Below, one piece after another: positions 1 to 11,560 of a stretch of 35,289 nucleotides of DNA (position 1 is the stretch's first letter; each line of letters begins with the position of its first letter). The notes under the pieces are model-generated. The model made no database searches and was not told the origin of the DNA. It worked only from the letters and a program-made list of their open reading frames with translations. This DNA comes from Dinochytrium kinnereticum (lineage: Eukaryota; Chytridiomycota; Chytridiomycetes; Chytridiales; Chytridiaceae), in assembly GCA_027604005.1 (NCBI GenBank), contig JADGJT010000245.1:1-35289 (forward strand), given 5' to 3'. Made by a program: the position numbers and the translations under genes.

Positions 1-3000
1 GTCATTACCCTCTTCATAATGTAAGTCTGACCAACATCGACGCGAGGTCCTCTAACATTACTCATTTACTCACATATATATAGCTTAGCCTTATCCGTCA
101 ATGTGACTTTCTTTGAACCAGACCCAAAAGTAAAAGATATGACCAGTCGGCCGCATTCTCGGCTGGATCTCTTGTATCTCGCTTGCAGAACGATTTTAAC
201 GATTCTAACGATTGTGTTGGAGACGTACGGCGCAGATCGCACCGCTCCCTTTAAGAAAACCACTGCGGTATGGATCATGGCCATTACGTGTGTCGTCAGT
301 TCAATGCTCTGTGCGTTCTCGTTTGTTTGGGTATGTCACGCAGAATAAGGCTCGAGCTAAAATTATACTTTAGTACATTCCTTACTATAACTTTCGGTAT
401 GCCGTCTTCCGCGCCGCCCTTATGATGAACTTTTTCTGGGCTTCACTCTGCTTTCTATTCACGGTTCTCCGCCCTTACTCCGACATCGGAATTATCTACA
501 TCGTTCTCGCGCCAGTTTCCCTCCTATTGGCCGGTTTCCTCGTCGTCGCAAGGAGGCGCGTGATTGAAAGAATTCCAGTCGCCTCAATAACAGACCCACT
601 CACCCTCGAGCTGCACATCCGGTTCCGCTTATTGGATGCTGGCCTACTCTATCGTGACGCGACTGCCCCCGGTAGTTCCCCATCTGATCTTGAAGTTGGT
701 ACCAACGTGAGGGCCCGTGGACAGGGGGACTTTATGTCTGGAATTAGCATTGGTGGTGCACGACATGTGAATGGGATTTCGAGCGAGAAGGAGATGCAGC
801 TGATGGATGAGATTTCGGAGTCGTTTGTGATCGCCACGAAGAATATGTCAAAGTCTTGCATGCTTCAGTTGTTCGCTGGAGCCTTTCACCTTATTCATCT
901 TAATAATCGAGCTCAATGCCTTGCTACGTACACGCGAGCGGAAACGTTGCATCCGAGGATGGATGAGGCATTTATGATATATAGAAGGCAACAACTGCTA
1001 AATGAGCGATTTTCTGGAGGCGATGTTATTGATTTCATCGCGTTTGAGCAGAACATGCAGGTTTGTTTTCCCCACTTCTTCTTGCCGCTTGACGTAATGT
1101 TCGTTATTTTCTCTTTGTCTCTTTTTTTTTAATTCCTTTCAAACACAACAGCTTGCTAAGAAATACGAGAACAAGGCCACGCTTGCCGTCATTCATTTCT
1201 GGTCTGAGCTTTTGAAGAAGCAGCCCTCCTTCCGTAAGCTTCAGGGATATGGTACTGCCATCTCTTTTGCAGTGTCGTCTGCCCAAAGCCACTATTTGGC
1301 GCTCATAAAGCTATCTCCTGATGCTCCTCACGTTTATCGACTTTACGGCAATTTTTTAATGCATGTTCTGAATGATGTTAAGCAAGGGCAGGATCTATTA
1401 GATCATGCTGATGAATTGGAGGAAGAGCATCATAAGGTTCGCGATGAAATGGAGGGGGATGCACAGATGGAGACGGACAAAATTAATCTAGATATTCTTT
1501 CGGAGGATAATGTCATTATAACACTTTCTGGAGAGCCTAAAAATCTTGGTCATGTATGTGAAATCATCTGTGGTGATCTACTTTAGTTTTTCTTTTACTC
1601 TTGTCTTAGCTACACTCCCTCTAATATTTTTTTTTGTATCGAACATGAATTTCCAACACATTTATCGCCCAAGATTATAAACGTCAATGCTATGGCCATA
1701 AAAGTCTTTGGATACAGACGCCAGGAGTTAATGAACGAAAACGTGAACAAATTACTTCCTACACCATTTTCCGAATCTCATGATATGTTCCTAAAAAGAT
1801 ACTTGGAGACTGGCTTCGCAAAGGTACCAAAAATTAAAGTCATTTTTCTCTCCCTGCTTGATAGCTATCAATGAAAAAGGGAGGCATTCTCGTTTTCATA
1901 ACCTCATTTATTTTTTTGTACATAATTTATAATTCATGCTAATGATTTTACCGTGAGCTAGGTTATTGACCGCGCTCGCCAAGTACTGGGACTAAACAAG
2001 CAGGGTTACCTCTTTCCCATTACACTTTGCGTGAAGCATATCGTCGACACGAAAGGGGCCCAATCTTTTATCGGGATTATCAAGCCACAGACTGAAACCG
2101 AGACTCTTGGTTACCTCATCATGAGCCCAGACCTTCAAGTCCTTCATTTTACAAAGAATGTCGGAACTCTCTTCAATGCCAAACCGATATCCCGAGGCTA
2201 CGACGAGATAGAATCACGTCCAATGATTTCGGAATGGATCCCATCCTTTTCTGCTGAGTCTACGACTCAACTTCTTAGCAAAGTTGGGATGAAAACTCAA
2301 TATTTTTCTGAGAGCGACAATTATGAAGTTTTACTTCACGGTGACAAAGTTGAGATCTCAGGAACTTCTTGCTATATATGCCGGGTCAAATTTAAGGTGC
2401 TGAAGGTTGTGGATGGCAAGGATAGTCCGAAAGGGGAGGAAGCCATTTCTGAGGGAAACGTTCAGATCCCGGCAGCCTGTCCTTTCTCCGAACGAAATTT
2501 GTCGGCTAATCAAGGCGGAAGACCAACATTCGCCGCATCAGCAGATTCTTCTGCAGGAAAGGATGACGTCGGATCCAGCGGGTCTATTGAGATGCCTATG
2601 GCCTTCTCAGCTCACGCTAGTACAGACAACGTGTCCCATCCTACACCCTCAGTTCAAACTATAGGACTCAGCGCGGCCCCAGGAAAGAGATTCCCCAAAC
2701 CCGAAAATGAGACCGGTAGGGGCTCCGTTACTTCCAACATAAAGAGGGCGGCGGTACTATCTGAAACGTATGGTCCCGGTATGATTAGAAGTAGCCGAAG
2801 CTACACAGAAGACGGCCACCGATTCCAAGTACAGGGTCGCAAAGGGGAAGGGGACTCTAATGGAAACGTCAGCGAAAAGTTTGATGACAGGGAAAGCCAA
2901 GGATCGCGCAATAGCAGAGTTTCATCATCTAAGTCGTATATGAAGCGCGTCATCTCTTTAAAGAACGAGAGGTCCAACCGACGCCTCCAAGTCCTAAATT

Positions 3001-5023
3001 ATTCATTTGGAATCTCCATGTCTTTGTTAGCCGTCATCGCTATAGTAGAGTGCATAGAGTATCGTAAGCTTTATGAGAGCGCTGATGCGGCACTATCAGG
3101 AATTTTCTACCAAAATGAGATAGCCGTCAAAGTTGTGCAGGTTGCAAATTCAGTTAGATCCCTTGACTTAAATAGGGTAGGGGGATGGTTTTGGTCGACG
3201 GCAAAAAGTTATTTATTGGAACAAGAGGCCAGAAAAAGGATTTCAGCAGAGTCATTAGAAGTTCGGTCGGCTGCCGGAGCCGTTGCGTTTTGCGGACAGG
3301 AGAGCATCAGGCTATCCTATTCAGATGGAACTTGGACAAAACCTATTTTTGCTTTAGAGGCCGTATCCTCTGTTATATCATCTTCTCGATACTTAATGAC
3401 GGCTGATTTCAGAGAACCAAGTTTTGTACCAGAAACATTTTTTGTTTTACGAAACGTCGTGAGTACTCTTGACGCAACTATCCTCTTGTGACCTAATTAT
3501 AACTTTTGAAACTTCTAGCCATATGACGTACTCAAGGTGGTTAATGCATGCTCTACAGCGGACAGGGAGGACGCATTCCGAATTGGAAACAAGTTACCAA
3601 CTGAGGTCTTAGTCTACTCCGCTATTGGGCCAATTCTTTGCTTGATTCTCATACTTGGTATCATTCAACCTCTATATATGAGAATAGACGATAACAAAGA
3701 GAAATTCCTTCGTATGTTTTATGACATACCTAAAGAGGTAGTGAAAGGAATATACGAATCACATTTACGTAGGCCATATAACCATTTCATTCTGTACTGA
3801 CTTTCTGCTCCTTAGAAAGAATTATGTCAAACGAAGAAGATGATTCAGATGACGCAGATCTAGCGAATAAATTCGCCCTTGAAAAGGTTTTTGGATCCAT
3901 CGACGTTGCAGAAAAGGGGGCAGACGTCAATCAGTCAAGAAATTCAAAAAGAGGTGCCACTTTCGCCCGCGAAGATAGTAAGCCGATCAATAACCCCGTT
4001 TCTCGATGGCTGGCGAAGGCAAATCATGACCGTCATCGAGTTTTCCTTAAGACCTTCGTGATTTTCACCATCACAGCCATTTATTTTTTCGTTATCGGTG
4101 GCCTTTCTTATGTCTACCTAGGAACTATAGACGATGTGGCAAATGGTGTGTTCTGGTCTTCGCAGAGAGAGATACTCGTTCGGAAGTCTACCTTCTTCGT
4201 TCGAGAAGTTTTCGTCGATTTGATTCGCAATATCTCTCTAGCCCAGGGTATCCCGACGGCGCAGACTTCAGTTCCTTTAGACTCCACTTTCGTCTATAAA
4301 ACGGCTGAAATGGCCCTTGACGCTCTTGAAGGGCTTGAGAACTCAATTCTGTATGGAAATCCAAGTTTGGGTCTAAGCGGTGTTCTTTCGTCCGGTTATT
4401 CATCGCCGCCAGTAATCCTGGAGATGCAGAATGGGTGTGTAGCTGATAGTCCAGCAGATTGCGCGACGTTTGACAACGGAGTGATGGCTCGGGGTCTGCA
4501 CTCTGCCAGTGCCTGGTTTCAGAAGAGGGCTAGACTTGTTCTGGCCAACATAACGATTGCGAGTACAAGCTCCAATGCATCCATCTTTTTAAAGAATATT
4601 GATGAATCCGTTTATGTCTTGAAGGCAATGGACGAATCTTATTTGAGAATAGCATATGATGCAGCTACCAATTTCTATCTGGCGAACATTCGCTATGTTA
4701 TCTCTTGGTTCTCAAGCTTTAATCTCGTAAGACACGTTTTTTACATTATTGCTTAACCATAGGGGATTTTGAAATGTTCCAGTACTTATTATATATCTTG
4801 GCGTTCTTAGGGCTTTACAATTACCTATATAGCAGTTCTTTTGGGAATTTATCTTTTCCTCATTCGCCCTTTAATGAGATCTCTTGGGGACGACCTTAGA
4901 AGAACTGCTGCTTTGGTATACATGCTTCCGACGGAAGTCTTTGTGAGAGTACCAAGCTTTAAAAACTGGGCAGAAAGGCACCTCGACGGCGCTCGAAGGA
5001 AAGATGCCAAACAAGCTTCATAA
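1..5023 (+). CDS. TmcB-like PAS membrane protein, array copy 1 (5' truncated by window edge)
   Basis: This is a TmcB-like (tiny macrocysts protein B-related) polytopic sensor protein, missing about 190 N-terminal residues because the window starts inside exon 3. Exons are 1-20, 84-330, 374-1060, 1152-1553, 1674-1823, 1962-3458, 3519-3768, 3816-4726 and 4811-5023, giving 1458 visible residues with consistent phases. Seen in order: N-terminal membrane helices, a TPR-like helical region (about 590-1450), a PAS domain around the motif KVFGYRRQELMN (about 1490-2100), a Ser-rich linker, and two TM-loop-TM modules each ending in a P-L-x5-D ... Y-x-[IL]-P-x-E-V signature. The protein probably sits in the plasma membrane and senses a signal; the ligand is unknown. 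It is closest to copy 2. No kinase or cyclase domain is visible, so the output mechanism is unknown. Family assignment is from recall of conserved blocks, not from a search. Confidence 0.88.
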
Positions 5024-5584
5024 TACTATTACTGCATAGACCCTACATAACTATGTCTACTGGAAGATTTGGAAGGGCTGTGTGATGTTTTTTTTTTCAG
5101 ATTAGTAAAACCTCATGAATCGGTTAGTATGACAGCTCACTCTGACTACATCCCACAGCCAGACCCTTTCATTGAATTAGTGGGAATTGACCGATCACAT
5201 CTCTGTGGAAGACTAATAATTGTGACGAATCGTCCCTAAGGGAGTGATCATTGGTGCACTTAATGAGTAATTGAGTGATGGTCGAATGTTAATTTTGAAA
5301 ATGAGACAAATAAATATCCAGTCACCATCTTTGGAAATTATCGCTGTGACATGTCCGCTTGCCCCTTTGTTGTAAATCTGCAGGATTGAACGGATATGGG
5401 CGGCGATCATAGACAAAGCACTGACTATGAACCACAACAGGTATTCCAAAATGCAGTGCCTGATATCCCACCCCCTTTAGAGATTTTCAAACGCTCGCAA
5501 ATCTATTTCATTGAGAAATAGCCTGGATGGCAAGCTAACTCAAACTAGTTCTCTCTTTCTTAACCAAAACGAGGCCTAGAGCAT
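5024..5584. other. Intergenic spacer between TmcB-like copies 1 and 2
   Basis: This 561-nt spacer must contain the 3' UTR of copy 1 and the promoter of copy 2. I see no convincing gene, no clear AATAAA close to the stop at 5023, and no obvious similarity to the spacer before copy 3. Short minus-strand open frames here have no family features. Confidence 0.6.
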
Positions 5585-8500
5585 ATGTCGAGCCGAGGCG
5601 CACCCCTGCTTGCATCGGGTGATAACGAAGAATCTGTGGATATCACCTTCGATGACATCTTGAAGCGCATCAAGAACGGGTTATTTGGTGTGCTGTTTAT
5701 CACCAACAAAAACTCTGACCACAACATCACTTGGCACTTCTTGGGTATGTTCCTCACCGTATCCCTTTCGGTTTTGTTCAGACTATAACATTATACAGAA
5801 ACATTCATCGACCACTTGCAAGATCTGGCTTTTCCGTTATGCTTCACTCTTGCTCCATGGCAAATTGATATAGAATGGCTGCAAACCATTTTACGTTGGT
5901 TCTCACCAGAAAGAATGGTGAATGATCCATTTAAATTCTTGACTCGTGCCGTATCCCAACCTAACACTTCATTTTCATTGCTTCCTCAAGATCCAAAACA
6001 CTCCGATCGTTTTCAACATTCTTCTTGCGGCACTGGGTGCCGTGATGATAAACGCTCTGTGGGTCGGCTACTCGTTTTCTCAGAATCGGTTTAGATTTAT
6101 ATGGACCTTAAAGCTTCTGCGCGTTACTTTGGCTCTGTTTGCAACCGTTCTTTACAACCCGTTCCTGTCATTCTTTACAGTGGTGGTGGTGGAGTGTGGA
6201 GATACTCATGATCTGAGCATGTGCTGGACATCGGCCTATATTCTGAAGAGTGTCGCGACGGTTTTTGTCATTACCCTCTTCATAATGTAAGTCTGACCAA
6301 CATCGACGCGAGGTCCTCTAACATTACTCATTTACTCACATATGTATAGCTTAGCCTTATCTGTCAATGTGACTTTCTTTGAACCAGACCCAAAAGTAAA
6401 AGATATGACCAGTCGACCGCATTCTCGGCTGGATCTCTTGTATCTAGCTTGCAGAACGATTTTAACGGTTCTAACGATTGTGTTGGAGACGTACGGCGCA
6501 GATCGCACCGCTTCCTTTAAGAAAACCACTGCGGTGTGGATCATGGCCATAACGTGTGTCGTCAGTTCAATGCTCTGTGCGTTCTCGTTTGTTTGGGTAT
6601 GTCACGCAGAATAAGGCTCGAGCTAAAATTATACTTTAGTACATTCCTTACTATAACTTTCGGTATGCCGTCTTCCGCGCCGCCCTTATGATGAACTTTT
6701 TCTGGGCTTCACTCTGCTTTCTATTCACGGTCCTCCGCCCTTACTCCGACATCGGAATTATCTACATTGTTCTCGCGCCGGTCTCTTTAATGATGGCTGG
6801 ATTTCTTGTAATAGCAAGGAGGCGTGTGATTGAAAGAATTCCAGTCGCCTCGATAACAGACCCACTCACCCTCGAGCTGCACATACGGTTCCGCTTATTG
6901 GATGCTGGCCTCCTCTATCGTGATGTAACTGCCTCAGGTACCTCTCCTTCAGATATGGAATCCGGTGGCAATGTAAAGCCTCGAGGCTCAGGGCAAGGGG
7001 GTGCCATATCGGGCATCAGTATTGGAGGTGCACGGCACGTCAATAGTGCTTCTACTGAAAAAGAGATGCGTTTAATGGATGACATAGTTGAGGCGTTTGT
7101 TATCGCCACGAAGAACATGTCAAAGTCATGCATGCTTCAAATATTTGCGGGAGCTTTTTACCTTATCCACCTCAATAATCGTGCCCAATGCCTCGCTACT
7201 TATACGCGGGCGGAAGCATTGCATCCGAGGATGGATGAGGCATTTATGATATATAGAAGGCAACAACTCTTGAACGAGAGATTTTCTGGCGGCGATGTTA
7301 TTGATTTCATCGCGTTTGAGCAAAACATGCAGGTTTGTACTTATCCTATAAGTTATTTCTTCTAATCATTATTAAAAATCTTTTCAATTCCTCTATTTTG
7401 TTTTATTAGCTTGCGCGGAAATATGAAAAGAAAGCAACGCTTGCTGTTATTCATTTTTGGTCAGAGCTATTAAAAAAGCAGCCCTCATTCCAGAAGCTTC
7501 AGAGTCACGGTGCTGCTATATCATTTGCAATCTCATCTGCTCAAAGCCACTTTATGGCTCTTATAAAGCTCTCGCCTGACGCTCCTCATGTGTATCGACT
7601 CTATGGAAACTTCTTAATTTCCGTTCTAAATGACGCTAAGCAAGGTCAGGATCTTCTGGATCATGCTGATGAACTGGAGGAGGAGCATAACAAGGTTATG
7701 GATGAAATGGATGCCGATGGGCCTATGGAGTCAGAAAAAATTAATCTGGATCTTCTCTCTGAAGACAATGTCATCATTACACTGTCAGGAGAGCTTAATA
7801 ATTTGGGCCATGTAAGCCTTTTATTCTATTTATCTATTTATTCTATCTGTACTCTAACCTGCTCTTAGATTATAAATGCTAATGCAATGGCAACCAAAGT
7901 CTTTGGCTATAAACGTCAGGAACTTATGAATCAGAATGTGAACAAGCTGCTGCCGTCACCATTCTCTGAATCCCATGACATGTTTCTCAAAAGATACCTA
8001 GAGACCGGCTTTGCAAAGGTATATTGAAACGCCATGCATTGTTACTTTAAAATATCACCCTCCCTCCTCTCTTTCCAAAAATATTATGAGTACTAATAAT
8101 TTCTTCAGGTTGTTGATAGTGCTCGTCAAGTACTTGGTTTGAATAAGCAGGGGTTCCTTTTCCCCATCACACTATGTGTTAAACATATCGTTGATACAAA
8201 GGGGGCCCAATCATTCATCGGAATAATCAAGCCGCAGCCAGAAAGCGACACACAAGGCTTTATAATCATGAGCTCAGATCTTGAAATCCTTCACTTTACA
8301 AAGAATATCGGAACTCTGTTCAACGCAAAGCCCATATTCCGTGGCTATGACGAGATAGAACAACGCCTAAAGATAACCGAATGGATTCCATCCATTACGT
8401 CAGAAACCACCTCCCAATTCCTAGCTAAATCTGGAATGAGGACACAGCATATGTCGAATGGCGTCAAATACGAGATTGTAATGCATGGCGATAATGTTCA

Positions 8501-11121
8501 GGTCACCGGCGTGTCGTGCTTTATTTGCCGAATCAAGTTTAAAAAGGAACGCGTTGCTGAGGAGAATGGCTTTCAAAAGGAGAATGCTGCAATGGATACT
8601 CTTCCCATTGCCGGAGGATGCCCTTTCTCCGAATGGAATTCTGTTTCGGGGCGGCGCCCATCCTTTGTCACATCTCCTCATGTTGAGCTGGTGCAAGAAG
8701 AAAATTTGGGATCAAACGGGTCCGTTGAAATGCCTATGAGCTTCTCTGCTCGCGGAAGCAAGGAGCATCTTGCTCAAGCCAATTCGGTTCCGACAATTCA
8801 GTTAAGCCAAGCAATCACCTTTCCTCAGAAGACGCTCTCAAGAAAGGGTTCCGATGCAGGTAAAAAGACCCCAATAAGCTCGAACCCCCATGTGAAGCGA
8901 ACAGCGGTGATGTCTGAACCAAATGGACCTGCTGCAGTAAGGAAGACGAAAGGCGATGCGACCGAAAAGGGTCGAGGTTCAATCCAGGAAGAAGAATCCG
9001 AAGGAAACATTAATCCAAGGCAGGACGATGCAGAAAGTCAAGGGTCTCGAACAAGTAGAGGAACTTCGGCAAAATCATACATGAAGCGCATTATTACATT
9101 GAAAAATGAGAAGTCTAACAGACGGCTCCAAGTTCTCAACTATTCATTTGGGATCTCTATGTCTTTCTTAGCCATTATCGCAACAGTTGAGTGTGTTGAA
9201 TTTCGAAAGTTATACGAAAGTGCCAATGCAGCATTGTCGGGAATCCTTTACCAAAACGAGATAGCAGTGAAAGTCGTACAGGTGGCGAATTCAGTTAGAT
9301 CCCTTGATCTAAATAGGGTTAGGGGATGGTTCTGGTCGTCAGCGAAATCTTACAGTTTGGAACAAGATGCCAGAGAAAGCATTTCAGCGGAGTCATATGA
9401 TGTCCGATCGGCTGCGGGAGTAGTTGCGTTTTGCGGAAAGGAGTCCGCCCAACTCGTCAATTCGGATGGAACACGATCGAGACCGATCTTCGCCCTTGAA
9501 GCCGTGTCTTCAACTATATCCTCATCTAGATACTTAATGAGTGCTAATTTAAGGGATGCGAACTTCATACCTGAGACGGCTTATGTTCTACAAAATGTGG
9601 TACGTATACTCAAGTCCATCTTATATGTAACATCTTTAGCCTTACGAGGTCTTGAGGGTAGTAAACGCATGCTCAACCGCTAACCGAGCGGAATCTTTCC
9701 GCATTGGACGCAGTCTACCCGTCGAAGTCCTAGCATATTCTGCTGTGGGACCAATACTCTGTGTAATTCTTCTCCTTTGTGTTATTCAGCCTCTGTATAT
9801 GAGAATAGAGGATAATAAGGAACGATTTCTTCGAATGTTCTATGACATCCCTAAGGAGGTTGTGAAGGGAATATACGAGTCACATTTGCGTAAGTTCTCC
9901 CCGCCACTATTCCTTAAAATTTTTAATTATTTGTCCAGAACGAGTAATGTCCAATGACGATGATAACGAGGATCCCGATGCGGATTTGGCCAACAAGTTT
10001 GCCCTCGAAAAAGTTTTGGGGTCTATTGATATAAATGACAAGACTATGGCTGGGCAAATGAACGCAAAGTCTTCAATGAAACGGGGGAAGATATCGGAAG
10101 ACAGCAAGATCGTCAAGAACCCACTTATGCGATGGATTACAAAGGCGACGCACGACCATCATCGAGTATGCCTCAAGACTTTTGCTATTTTCATTACCAC
10201 TACCTTATACTTCTTCGTCATCGGTGGCCTTTCGTATTTTTATCTTGCAAATGTCGACGATATTGGAAGTGGGGTGTACTGGTCTTCCCAAAGGCAGATC
10301 CTGATGAGAAAAACGACTTTTTTCGTGCGAGAGGTTTTCATTGATCTTGTTCGTAACATCTCCCTCGCTCAAGGAATTCCTGCAGCAGAAACTTCAGTGC
10401 CCTTAAACTCAATCTCCATTCTTGAGAATGCCGTTTCCATAATGGCGAACTGGACTGAGCTAGACAATGCTGTTCTATATGGCAATTCTAACTATGGTAT
10501 TGCTGGCATTCTCTCATTTGGCTATTCCTCGCCGCAAGTTACTTTGGAGATGCAGAACGCGTGCGTTGCTGCTAGTCCTGCGGATTGTTATGTGTTCGAC
10601 AATGGTGTGATGGCTCGTGGCATTCATTCTGCTAGTTCATGGTACAGAAAAAGGGCATCAAATATTCTGGCGAATATAACCATGGCAAGGTCAGCATCGA
10701 ACGTGTCAAGTATTCTGAGACAGATTGATGAGTCATTGGATATCATAAGGAATATGGATTATTATTATTTATTCCCGGCTTACGAAGAGGCCACGAAATT
10801 TTATCTAGCGAATATTCGCTTCATTCTTTCCTGGTTTTCGAGTTTCAATCTTGTAAGCTAGTCGTCAAACTGATGAATACTAATCCATAACATATTTAGG
10901 CATTCACAATCACATATATTTTACTTCTTCTTATGATATATCTTTTCCTTATTCGCCCACTTATCCGAGCACTTGGAGATGATCTTCGAAGAACAGCAGC
11001 TCTGGTTTACATGCTGCCCACCGAAGTTTTTGTGAGAGTCCCCAGTTTCAAGCAATGGGCGGAAAAACATCTCGATGGGGCGCGCATTAGAGAAGCAAAG
11101 CCAACCGAAAAACAAGTCTGA
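5585..11121 (+). CDS. TmcB-like PAS membrane protein, array copy 2
   Basis: This is a complete TmcB-like sensor protein of 1647 residues. Exons are 5585-5744, 5799-5917, 5991-6286, 6350-6596, 6640-7332, 7410-7811, 7869-8018, 8109-9599, 9640-9889, 9939-10852 and 10900-11121. The ATG at 5585 is supported because copy 3 has an ATG at the matching place before the shared block FDDILRRIKNGLFGVLF (K for the first R here). Approximate layout: about seven membrane helices (98-335), a linker with SGISIGG, TPR-like helices (about 340-610), PAS domain (618-735, core KVFGYKRQELMN), a Ser-rich linker (740-1015), module 1 (TM 1033-1055, extracytoplasmic loop, TM 1216-1236) and module 2 (TM 1348-1370, loop, TM 1575-1593). 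The family is known from Dictyostelium macrocyst genetics and is multicopy in chytrids. PAS ligand and signalling output are unknown; a sensory role is inference. Confidence 0.92.
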
Positions 11122-11560
11122 CCTTTTTTTTTAAGATCAGTTTCAAAACCTTTTCTTTGTTTCATATTTTGGTCTTTCTTTATCGTCGCATTATTTATGA
11201 TAAATAAATATTACTAGCTTGTATTGTACTTTATTTATAGCATTTGCATGAAGATCGCCTTGATTTGCAGATCGCTTGAACCACTGAGCATTTCTCGTCA
11301 AGATGACTCAAGCGGGACAACGACCAACCAATCTCCTCGGCTGGTAATCTCTGGTAATCCCCCACCTCCCTCTGCCCCAACAATATCCAACCCGCTTGCC
11401 TTTCGTACGTCGTCCATATCGGGAAGTGTGGACAAAGCTCCATAAAATCTGTTGATGGAGTCACACTTTTTATAGTCTCCATAGCCAAGTCCTACTCTCT
11501 TGTTTACGATACATTCCCTATTCAACGGCTGCTGGTAGCAACGGACCCTTGACCTCTGAC
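11122..11560. other. Intergenic spacer between TmcB-like copies 2 and 3
   Basis: This 439-nt spacer holds the 3' UTR of copy 2, including an AATAAA, and the promoter of copy 3. Short open frames on both strands around 11224-11588 have no family features and are not called. Confidence 0.6.
11203..11208 (+). terminator. Candidate polyadenylation signal of TmcB-like copy 2
   Basis: An AATAAA hexamer lies 81 nt after the stop codon of copy 2, inside an AT-rich stretch. It is a plausible poly(A) signal. Confidence 0.5.

Noticed and set aside
2420..2950. Pseudogene interpretation of the diverged linkers in the TmcB-like copies
   Set aside because: All three copies keep open frames, matching splice phases and conserved flanking domains.
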